A stretch of 64,000 nucleotides of DNA, taken from assembly GCA_947471745.1 (NCBI GenBank), contig CANJKZ010001116.1, positions 570,501 through 634,500 on the forward strand, given 5' to 3'. The translations under genes and the position numbers were made by a program. The notes under the pieces were generated by a model. The model was not told the DNA's origin. It was given only the letters and a program-made list of their open reading frames with translations, and searched no databases. The stretch is from Closterium sp. Naga37s-1 (taxonomy: Eukaryota; Streptophyta; Zygnematophyceae; Desmidiales; Closteriaceae). This document shows positions 33,601 through 43,400 of the stretch, piece by piece. Every line of letters starts with the position of its first letter. Positions within the stretch are counted from its first letter, which is position 1.

Positions 33601-35233
33601 GTGGGATCGCTGGATGCAGCAGCAGAGGCCCGATACGGCAGCATTTTGTCCCGGTGAGTCCAGGCATGCTTGCTGCTGATGCTGCAGCAGCCGCCACAGC
33701 ACTTGTAGCTGCGGACGCCATGCCATGGTAGTAGTGCCTCCTCGACACCTCAAAGCTCTTCCGCACAGCTCTTCAACTTTCCCCCCCTCCTTATCCCTCC
33801 CCTGCTGTGCACCACCCTCCCAACCCCCGCAGATACTTCTCAGATTCTTCCAACTTCTTCTCGATCTCGTCTGACTTCTGCCACTGGGGCTCCAGGTGCG
33901 ACTACAGTATGGTTCTGTGCGGTTCCATGCAGTTCTGCATGGTTTTGTGCGGTGTGTAGGTTTGCAGTGCTGCATAAGGTTCTCTTCGTGTTGTAACGTG
34001 GTGTGCAGGTGGCATGGACTGATACACAAGCCACCACAATTTCCTAAACTCTCCCTCCCGTCCCACCTATCCGCTCTGCCAGTTGACTAAAGGTCTATTG
34101 TAGTCCTCCCTCTTTCCCCTTTCCCGCTTTCCTCCTTTACCCGTTTTCCACAATTCACCCCTCCTTCCCCATGCACCCCTCTTCAGGTTTCGATTTACAC
34201 CTTATGACAAGGCACACGGCCCCATCCACAGGGCGATTGAGGCCATGGACCGCGAAAGCACTACCTTTTACTGTTGGGTCGACTCAAAAGTCCTCATCTA
34301 TCCCCCTCCCACCCCACCCTCGTTCTCCCCCCCCCACATCTTCAGGTTCCGCTTCACGCCATACGACAAGGCGCATGGCCCCATTCACAAGGCCATAGAG
34401 GCCATGGACCGCGAGGGCATGGCGTGTGTGCATCGACTGTCACACTGACTCACATTCTGCTCCCCCGTCCCCCACCTCCCCCAATAGGTTCCGCTTCACG
34501 CCATACGACAAGGCGCACGGCCCCATCCACAAGGCCATAGAGGCCATGGACCGCGAGGGCATGGCGGCCATTGAGGGGGGAGGGGCCAAGGCGTTTCGTG
34601 ACTATATCGAGCGCACGGGGAACACTGTGTGTGGGAGGCACCCCATTGGTGTGCTGCTGCAGGTGTGGAGGGAGAGGGGTTGGATGGGGTGGAAGGTTGC
34701 TGGGCTGGATGGAAGGGTGGAAGGAGGTGGATTGGGCTGGGTCGACGGATGTTGGGCTGGGTCGAGGGGTGTTGGGCTGGGTCGAGGGGTGTTCTGTGAT
34801 AAGGGCTGGGTGGCAAGGATTTGGGCTGTCGTGGAGCGATTGGGTTGTTCATAGCAAGAGGGATTGAAGGTTGGATGGGGAGTGAGGAGGGGAGTGGGGG
34901 CGAGAGGAGGGGAGGACGTGGCACCAGTGCATTAGAGAGCCTGCTTTACAGTCCAACACCATATGACTCCTCATATGACCCTTACTCCACTCTTTTCCCC
35001 TCCTCCAAATTCCCAGTCTCCCGGTGTTTTCCCCTTCCACTACTCATTCTCCCTTCTCCGCACCACACTCCCCCCTCCGCTCCCCTTCACCCCCACAGAT
35101 GGCGGAGCTATGTCCCTCGCCCCCATCCATCCGCTTTGTGCAGTACGAGCAGTCCAGCCACTGCCACTCCATGCGCGACTCTAGCGTCAGCTACGCCTCG
35201 GCTGTGCTCACACTCACCCCGCCCTCCACCTAG
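30652..35233 (+). CDS. MEMO1-family protein, nine exons
   Basis: Homologue of human MEMO1, a metal-binding protein related to non-haem iron dioxygenases and linked to redox and iron handling in animals; its plant role is little known. Exons: 30652-30769, 31513-31597, 32070-32138, 32510-32622, 33205-33316, 33573-33653, 33833-33895, 34488-34662, 35099-35233. They total 951 nt, 316 aa, in phase throughout. Conserved blocks in order: ASHAGSWYTDD, VIAPHAGFRYSG, RRIFLLGPSHHHYT, HSLEMHAPFL, VSLVPIMVGSL, ISSDFCHWGSRF, NTVCGRHPIGVLLQ, SSHCHSMRDSSVSYASAVLT. The metal-site residues of the family (His after APHAG-type P, His in GPSHH, Asp and His in SDFCHWG, Cys in VCGRH) are all present. Human MEMO1 has 297 aa. 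Extra exon copies surround exons 4, 5, 8 and 9. Confidence 0.95.
31360..31505 (+). repeat. (GATGT/GATGC)n-type microsatellite in MEMO1 intron 1
   Basis: An imperfect array of 5-bp units (gatgt, gatgc, gatat) mixed with gtgatgcg variants. It ends next to the exon 2 acceptor at 31512. Confidence 0.9.
32404..32449 (+). repeat. Upstream partial copy of MEMO1 exon 4
   Basis: It codes LRLPLLGPSHHHYT in one frame and copies the exon 4 start (32510 onward) including the ccatcag acceptor. A more decayed third copy (catggtccgtcccaccacca) lies at about 32322-32345. Confidence 0.85.
32780..33131 (+). repeat. Two upstream copies of MEMO1 exon 5
   Basis: Copy one (32780-32816) is short and has a deletion. 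Copy two (33041-33122) matches exon 5 closely up to GAGGCAGAG. There a 20-bp palindromic insert, CGTTTTGAGTCGACTCAACG, separates it from the next exon bases CACTCCC. The functional exon is at 33205-33316. Confidence 0.92.
34184..34432 (+). repeat. Two upstream copies of MEMO1 exon 8
   Basis: Copies at 34184-34260 and 34344-34432 both code FRFTPYDKAHGPIH-like sequence and both keep an acceptor (ttcag). The first is followed by GGTCGACTCAAAAGTC, close to the palindrome seen at other exon copies. The full exon is at 34488-34662; only it continues to NTVCGRHPIGVLLQ. Confidence 0.92.
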
Positions 35234-35267
35234 GGGACTTGCAGCATTTCTTGTATCGCATCACCCA

Positions 35268-35770
35268 GTCCAGCCACTGCCACTCCATGCGCGACCCTAG
35301 TGTCAGCTATGCCTCTGCCGTGCTCACACTCCCCCCCGCCTCCACCTAAGGGGTTGTTGTTCTGAGCGTCCGCCACCATCCCTCACATGGCACCATCCAG
35401 TCTAGAAGGAGGCTGCAGCATCGCTCTTATCGCACTACCCAGTCCAGCCACTGCCACTCCATGCGCTACCTAGTGTCAGCTACAGCTCCGCAGTGCTCAC
35501 ACTCGCACTTAACAATCCCTCCACCACCCCACCTGGTGGGTTGCTCTAGGCCTCTCAGCAGCATCGCTCACATCACATCACACCACCCAGCCCAGCCACT
35601 TGCGTGCACGGGCCCTGCCCTGGCCTTGTCTTGCTCATACCCCCCCTCCGCCTGCCACTCAGTGCAATCACCCTTCACGTACCTGCTGGAAGTCACATTT
35701 GCTCTCGCCTTCTGGGCCTCTGTATAGTCACATCATGGATTGCAGTGTCAGTGATGCCTCTGCTGTGGCT
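35268..35770 (+). repeat. Three downstream copies of the end of MEMO1 exon 9
   Basis: Copies at 35268-35349, about 35441-35515 and about 35735-35770 repeat the last third of exon 9 (SSHCHSMRDSSVSYASAVLT). The first ends with a matching Thr-stop. They show increasing divergence with distance from the gene. Confidence 0.88.
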
Positions 35771-36342
35771 GCTGTGCAACTCCCTGTGTAGTCATCATGG
35801 CCCCAATGACCACTACTGTGCAGTTATATTTTGTCATCCCATGTATAGTCTCTGAAACTACGATCAGCTCGGCTGATTCAGGTCCTGCAATATTGAAATT
35901 TGCCAGTAATGTTTCACAGTATTGGTAGTGCAAAAGAGCAGCAGCAACGCCTTCAACTGTATGCAGGATTTCAAATGAACAAATTTAATGTTATATGTGA
36001 TCACCTCACTCAAAGATTAGTTTTCACACGAACACCAGACAAAAACAAGCACGAAAATTTGTCAATGCCTAGAGAGGAAGGCCGCGAAGCCCCAAAACGC
36101 ATTCACCCACCCCCAAACGGTGCACATTTGCCACCCGAAACCCAAAACCCTGGCGAACTGTTACTGCGGAGGAAAAGTGTCCGCACGAAATCCAGGTTTT
36201 CGTTAGCCAACACTTTCGCGCTGGCAAGCCTGGTTCAAAACAAAAACTTCTGAACCCCCACTTGTCAATTCTAGACCCTCGTTTTAACTAGACAAAGGCA
36301 GGACAAAGGAGACGAAGTTAGGGTTTCAGTCAGCATGACACT
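35771..36342. other. Intergenic region between MEMO1 and PADRE gene 3
   Basis: No gene or clear repeat is recognised. The sequence is AT-richer than the genes. Confidence 0.45.
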
Positions 36343-38188
36343 CTAGAAGATTGCTGCGCGATGCGCGATGGGCCCAGACAGGAATCTCTGGTTTATCGGC
36401 GGCATAATGTACTCGTTACAGTCCACCTCGTTACTCCTCACATGTCTGCGGTCATGGACAAAATCCTCTCCTGGTCTCTGCATCATCGCAGGGCTCTGTT
36501 GCCGCGAGGAACCCTGCGACGCGTAGCCTCGTCGCACGTTACACTCGGCGACGGGTTGCGATTCGCAGGAGCAGCAGCTACTCATGCCGTTGCAACTCCG
36601 GCAGATTTTCGAAGAGAACTGAGCACCAAAATCAGGTGAAGGCGACACGGTGCGTTGAAACTGACGAGAATTCCCGCGACTCGAGTCGTCAACCCAGGTG
36701 ATTTGGGAAGGAGCCTCCCACGCGACCCCGTCAAAGTTTTGCGCAAATCCCGCATGCGCACGTGCGCCGTTGATGGCGTTACGCGACTGCCGGTGTCCAA
36801 TCCGCGTGTCAGTCATCATGTACAGCTTGCTGTCCAGGTCAGCCCAGTCCTGCGCTGACTCAGACTCGCAGAATCCGATCTCGGCCGTGACGTCATCGCG
36901 CTCTAAACTCGGCCCACATGAGGAATGGGTCGCGGGAAAGGCAGCCTTCTTGCCGGGGGAGGTGAGGCGCCGCAGGCTCCGCGGCTTGAAGTGCGCGAGC
37001 GTCGCGAGGACCTTCGCTTTAAGAGACGACCCTTCGGACTGAGACGACAAGGGAGGCGCGCGACTCGGAACTGATGAGGTTGCCCTCGCAGAATCCGCGC
37101 TGTAGTCGTCTTCGTCAAGGGCAGCGATCTGAAAAAAACGGAGGATAAATAAAGCAGAATCACACCGTGACGTTAGATCCGAGCGAGGAAACGGCATGGA
37201 AAAGAATTCTATAATGTAGGGTTCAAACGGGAGGCACTAAATTCACGTGACACGGGCTTACCTCGGCGAGGAAAGGATTGGCCGCTGTGGTGGACGATGG
37301 TCGCGGAGGGAGCCTGTGTTCGCGTTGGCTGGTAACACTCGACACGGACGACGTTGGCGAAGGGAAGATGGACGGCGTTCTGCTGTGACGAACCTCGCCA
37401 CGATGTGGCGACAACTCGATATTATGCTTCGTCGCGTAATCCGCTTGAGGACGACCGCTGCCATTCAGGTTACGACTCCCGCTGTAAGTCTTGGATTTGT
37501 ATAACGCGGGCTGATCACTATCGTCTTCCTCGAACTCGTTCTCATCCTCTCCGCCTCGGCCCGAACCAAAGCTGTTGTGTCGGCCCGAACCAAAGCTGTT
37601 GTGTCGGCCCGAGCCGAAGCATTCACGTGTGACGAAGCTGAAATCGATGCTCTCCTCGCTGCGCGCGCTGGAGCAACCCGGCGACGACGCCCGCGTCGGT
37701 ATTTCCAGCGTGGCCACGGCGCCGCCATGAGTATCGCGATGATGAAACGACTCATTCGAATCTCGCTGAAACGGGCCGTCTCGCATGAGTGGAATCTGAC
37801 CGTCGCTTGCGGCGCCGTGGGGGCTTCGAGGGGGGAGATGAGGCGACACGCCGCGAGAGCGGGACGCATGGGAACCGTCTCTCGAAGGGGGCGTCAATGG
37901 CGGGCGCGCCGCGGATGGTGCACGCTTCGGCGTGAGGAAATAGGTCTCTCCTGGCACGAGCGGGGTGTTGGGTGCGACGAGCGCTTCGAGCGATGAGAGG
38001 TTCACGTGAGGATACTCGGAGAGTACGGTCTGGGCTGTTAGTTGCTCACTAGAGTCTGCCGGCTTGTCCAAGAGACGGATGGATCCGTCAAGGAGCATGA
38101 CGATGACGGACTCCTGCTCGACGGAGTTCGTCAGGCTGACTCGTGGCTTGCTGGAAAATCGCGCAGCCATGGCTCCGATTGTGGTCAT
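36343..38188 (-). CDS. PADRE-domain (DUF4228) protein 3, two exons
   Basis: Exons 38188-37262 and 37128-36343 join in phase (570 aa). The N-terminal PADRE core has VIVMLLDGSIRLLD, LTAQTVLSEYPHVNLSS and LVPGETYFLTPKR. A long Ser/Arg/Pro-rich middle holds an in-frame repeat, SGRHNSFGSGRHNSFGSGR. Exon 2 begins IAALDEDDYSADSA and carries SLRRLTSPGKK, QDWADLDSKLYMMTDTRI, a Cys cluster (SKICRSCNGMSSCCSCESQ) and a C-terminal IMPPINQRFLSGPIAHR box. These C-terminal blocks recur in PADRE proteins 4 and 5, so the three form one subfamily. The Cys cluster looks metal-binding, but this is inference. A second start at 38170 (MAARFSS) is possible. Confidence 0.88.
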
Positions 38189-40428
38189 GACTAGGTGCGG
38201 TGGAGCTTCGATTTCAGAAGTTTATACTTGAGGTGCCAATGCGGTGTTGCCAGTGTGGCACTAATTCTAGGTGACTTCTGGCTCTTGAGAGAAGTTATAA
38301 ATCCTGCTGTGAAAGGAGAAGAGTGAGAGGGAAAGGAGTTAAAAGGGTATTGTACGATCATGACTTCATTTCGCTGGACTGTTGCTCCAGCGACCGCGAA
38401 AACCGCGTGACAGGCTGGAAACACGGAGGGCGCAAGGATGAATTCGATCTGCTAAAACTGACTGGTCCCTTCCCACTTCTGACCAACCGCACCTGCTCCA
38501 GACCAGACAACAGCAGTGTATTGGGGAACAACAGCAAGCCAAAACGGAATACGCCAGGATGATCCAGCTGGTGCCTTTTGCCCATGGGCTGGCTCGGCGG
38601 GAGTGTGTTCCACCATCTGTAGCCGCAACTTCCCCTCATTTTGAAAAGCACACCGTGGTTCTCCCCTTAAAACCATGAATTGGGGGAAACGTTATGAACT
38701 CCGCATATGAACTGCGAGACACACCATCGGCTTTCCCTAAAAACCGCGAACATATACTTCAGCAGACTCCAAAAACCAAGCAAGGACTTTTCAAAAGTCG
38801 GTGATTTTGTTTGAATCCTAATCATTCCGGCGCACCGCCCGAGAATGGCTGCAGAGTCGATTTACCCCTTTTTTTGTTCTGAATCAAAGCAATATATAAG
38901 CGTACATCACATGATCCTAGTCAGAAAGAGGAAAAGGGGAAAGAGAGACATAAAGGAGAAGGGATGTGGAAGGAAAGGGAGAAGGAAAGTAAAACTGCCA
39001 AAAAATCCTAAACGCAACACCCATAAAAAGCCCCACCCCATCCCACACCCCAATTACAGTACCCCCCCCCCCCCCCCCTCCCTCCCCATTTACCCCATTT
39101 GATTGTGTCAGTCCTCGCCTAGCATGGCTCAGCAGAAATAGCGATCCTCAACCTTTCATTTCAACCTTCCATCACGACCTCTCGCTTTCTTCGCAGGCTG
39201 CAGCTTGTTGCGAGCGGGCATTCAAATCTCCTCTCAAACATTTGACAGGCTTGACAAACATTTGCAAAAAATCAGACGATTTGACAGGCTTTTCAAATCT
39301 TCTCTCGTGTCGTGCCCAATTCTATGCCAGCGAGAAGTTGCACCAAGAAATGCGACACGAGAAGGGACCAACCAAACCAGCTCGTACACCTAACCACTGC
39401 TATTTTCTTTCGGTCTATTTTCAACCCCACTTGCACAAGTGGGGTATGCACCATTTCTAAATCTTTGTCCGAGGGTTGTGTGGGGCATCATTAAATTTTT
39501 GCGAGAGTCTGTTCCAGATCCCCGAAGGGAGTACTGTAGAAGTGGCGCTATGGATTCAGATTCGCATAATGAGTTTAAACTTCGAGCATTAGGCGTCATT
39601 CATAGCCCCAGTCATCTAAGTGTCGAACTGAAATAGTCGAAAACGTGCAGGGTAACTTTGAAACGCGAGATTAGTGGACTGGGTTTCCCCTTGAAAATTG
39701 CGGTGGTTAGGTGTAATTTGAACATTCTTCTCTGTGCTGGTCGTAATTTGCGTATAGCGACAACCCAGACTACCATACACATGGATCCCTCCCAATCGGA
39801 GGACATCACCCACACAACATGTTGCTCTGCGCCTCGGCTAGCATCGGATCGAATTGTTTCTGGAACCCTACAAAAGTTGACAGAGGGATGAATGTTCTGC
39901 TGTATGCTTGGCAGAGTGCACAGTCTATGCTGTAGACCGTATGTACTGTACCGAATGCGCCAACATCCAATGCCCACCGCTCCGTACAAACCGGAAATGA
40001 TGCAGATTCTGGCCCGTAAATACGACAGAATGGTCCAATGGTCGGTGAGCTGACTGACAGGATGGCCCCTATGGCCCCTGTGGTTTTGAAGCATGCCATG
40101 CCACCTTACACGCTATTGTGCTTTTTGCATTTTTGGAAGGATGGAATACACCATAACATGCATCATATCCATAGACGTAACTGAGTACTACACCACAGCT
40201 AGTGTGCATTGTGTTGAGAGAGATCTACGTGTGCGAGAGGCGGTGATGAGATCATAAAACACTACACACCACAGCGAGTGGCCGCAGCTCTTTTATTTAC
40301 AGTGTAGCTCTTCTCAAACTTCGGTATAACATCGTACCAATCCCGAATCAGTGTAAATTTGTACAATCAAACCAGCGATTGTGCTGTTGGGAACCAACCG
40401 GGACCTTAACACTTTGACGAAGCTCATG
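38189..40428. other. Gene-free stretch with a small MITE candidate
   Basis: No coding gene recognised in 2.2 kb. A poly-C tract lies at about 39061-39079. Several short direct repeats (tttgacaggctt) occur at 39240-39295. The only structured feature is the inverted-repeat element at 39387-39713. Confidence 0.5.
39387..39713. mobile_element. Small TIR element (MITE) candidate with TA flanks
   Basis: The left end CACCTAACCACTGCTATTTTC and the right end, reverse-complemented, CACCTAACCACCGCAATTTT form an inverted repeat of about 21 bp. TA is directly outside both ends, as expected of Tc1/mariner or Stowaway-type elements. Length is 327 bp with no coding capacity. A TA duplication is weak evidence on its own. 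Confidence 0.45.
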
Positions 40429-43400
40429 TCAGCACGTGGCAATCATCCGTCCTATGTTCTCCCCAATCCTCTGCTTGGCTTTCTCGCACACAGGCGGGTG
40501 GCCAATGTACAAATCAAAGAAGGCTCCTGGTCAACGTGTACAGAACGGAAACGGAGTTGAATAAAGGACAGTAAATGAGTAGCTGAAAACTAATAAAGAA
40601 ACATAAAAAAGATTGCTGGCAAGATATAAGGGTACGCCCGCAGGTTATAGAAAGTCAACAAGCAAGCATTACCATGTTTGGACAACTCAGCAAGCAGCGG
40701 CAGGAGTCAATCTGCACAGTGTAGGGGGTGAACGAGACTCACTGCATAGAGGAGCGCTAACTATTGGGTCCATGCGCCTGCCGTCAACTGGAGGGGAAAT
40801 GGGGTTGGGTAAGGGAGAGGCAAGAGAGGAGGGGGGAGGAAGGGAGAGGGCTGGGACGAGTTAAGTGGGCTCACTACATAGAGGAGTGCAGACAATGGGA
40901 TCCATGCACCTGCCGTCGACTGGAGGGGAAGGAGGGTGAGGAAGGGAGAGACGAGAGATGGAGAGGGGGGGGCGGGAGAGGACATAAGTGAGTAAAGCGG
41001 GTTGATAGCAGAGAGGAGCACTGACAATGGGATCCACACCCACCCACCCACCCACCCACCCGCCCCCCCCCCTCCAACTCCCCTCCCAGACACACCCCCC
41101 CCTCTCCTCTCCCCCCCCCCCCCCCTCACACACACTCCATCCCAAGTGATTTCAGCGCACTCACTCTCAGTGAGAAGTGTTCCTCCGGGCTGCCAGGTGA
41201 AGTCAATGGTGGTGCCCTGAGGTCAATGGGTGACAAGAGACAGTGGAGGATTACACAGGGGTGCAAAGTGGTGAGCAGTCCTCCGGGCTGCCAGGTGAAG
41301 TCGATGGTGGTGCTCTGAGGTCAATGGGCGATTGGGGAATGTTTTTCTAGGCAAAGGGGAGGAAAGCACAGAGGCGATGGGGGAATAATTTTTTAGGCGC
41401 GTCAAGGGCTCTCACACTAAGTGAGGAAGTGAGTTCTATGGCAAAGGAGGGTTACACAGGAGGGAGAGGAAGTGAGTTCTATGGCATTTCAGAAGTCGAT
41501 GGTGGTGCTCTGAGGTCAATGGTGAGGACGACAGAGGAGGGTTGCACCGAGAGAAGAGAGCAGAGAGCAGAGAGCAGAGAGCAGGGAGCAGGGAGCAGGG
41601 AGCAGGGAGCAGGGAGCCAAGAGCACTGACCCGCTTGACTTGGTGCGGCTGAGAGAGGTACTCGTTGAGAGTGTGGAAGCCCGGGTCGTCTGCGTGGCCC
41701 AGTAGCTGAGAGGGAGTACATGACAGAGGGGGAGACGTGGGCATGGGTAGGAAAGAGGCTGAGGGGTCAGAGGGGGAGAAAAGGGCCTTCCATTCTGTGT
41801 AGCTGAGAGCTACGAGTGCTGGGAGTGCTGTTGGTGAGCATTTTAAACTGGTGCGCTGTAAGGGACAAGTGCAGGAGCCACTACACGAGGAGGGCCAAAT
41901 CCTTTCCTATGGGCAGGGTGTTTTAAATTCTATCCTATAAAACCCTTGTTACAAGAGGCCAGAGATGGGAGCAAAGCCAGCGAGATAATTGACCTCACTA
42001 AGGTCAAAGCACACCTTAGTGAGGCGATTGGAGAGGGATGTGTTGAGCGCACTGGGTGGGAGGGAGCAGAGCAGAACATGTGGGGGCGGGTCGAGAGGAG
42101 TTTTGCGACGTCTCAACACACTTCTTTTATCTAGTGGGACGATTGGAGAGGGATGTGTTGAGCGCACTGGAAGCAGAGCAGAACATGTGGGGGCGGGTTG
42201 AGAGGAGTGGAGAGAAGAGAGGAAACTGGGGGTGAGGACGAGATAACAAACTAGATGGTTGCTTTGCGAGCATGCGTGCGCAGGAAGCAGTCTGAATGGC
42301 AGCAACGAGCTCAAAAGAACAGGAGAGCATGCCATCAACTTGCCTTGACTCGTATTGAATATCGTTGACCCAGGGCAGTTGATGTGTTGAATCTCATCTT
42401 GCGCTATTGAGCCCTCTGTTGTGCAGCACCAGGTGCATCTCCATAGTTCTAACTTCTAACCGAGTGTTTGTCTGACTCGCATTGACTGCCATTGACTCTG
42501 GTTGACTCGTTGCACTCACTTGCGCACCATCTTCACGTTGAGCCCTCTTTGCTCTGCCTGGCATAGACTTGCATTGACTCACATTGACTCGAAATTATTA
42601 GCATTGCCTCTGGTTGACCCAGCACACTCACTTGCGCACCATCTTCATGTTGAGCCCTCTGTAATGCAGCACCAGCCGCACTGTCATTCCAATATCACGA
42701 CTGACAAGGCGACCAAGGGAGAGGTGGGGCAAAGGGGGAGCGGGGCGAGGGAGGGGCAGAACGAGGGGCGGAACAAGGAAGGGGCGGATCAAGGGAGGGG
42801 CGGAACAAGGGAGGGGTGGAACAAGGGAGGAGCGGAACAAGGGAGGGGTGGAACAAGGGAGGGGCGGAACAAGGGAGGGGTGGAACAAGGGAGGGGAGGA
42901 ACAAGGGAGGGGAGGAACAAGGGAGGGGTGGAACAAGGGAGGGGAGGAACAAGGGAGGGGTGGAACAAGGGAGGGGTGGAACAAGGGAGGGGCGGAACAA
43001 GGGAGGGGCGGAACAAGGGAGGGGCGGAACAAGGGAGGGGCGGAACAAGGGAGGGGCGGAACAAGGGAGGGGCGGAACAAGGGAGGGGCGGAACAAGGGA
43101 GGGGCGGAACAAGGGAGGGGCGGAACAAGGGAGGGGCGGAACAAGGGAGGGGTGGAACAAGGGAGGGGCGGAACAAGGGAGGGGCGGAACAAGGGAGGGG
43201 CGGAACAAGGGAGGGGCGGAACAAGGGAGGGGCGGAACAAGGGAGGGGAGGAACAAGGGAGGGGCGGAACAAGGGAGGGGAGGAACAAGGGAGGGGCGGA
43301 ACAAGGGAGGGGAGGAACAAGGGAGGGGCGGAACAAGGGAGGGGAGGAACAAGGGAGGGGCGGAACAAGGGAGGGGAGGAACAAGGGAGGGGCGGAACAA

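Noticed and set aside
38358-38676. Minus-strand frames upstream of PADRE gene 3
   Set aside because: Short and overlapping in two frames with no known motif.
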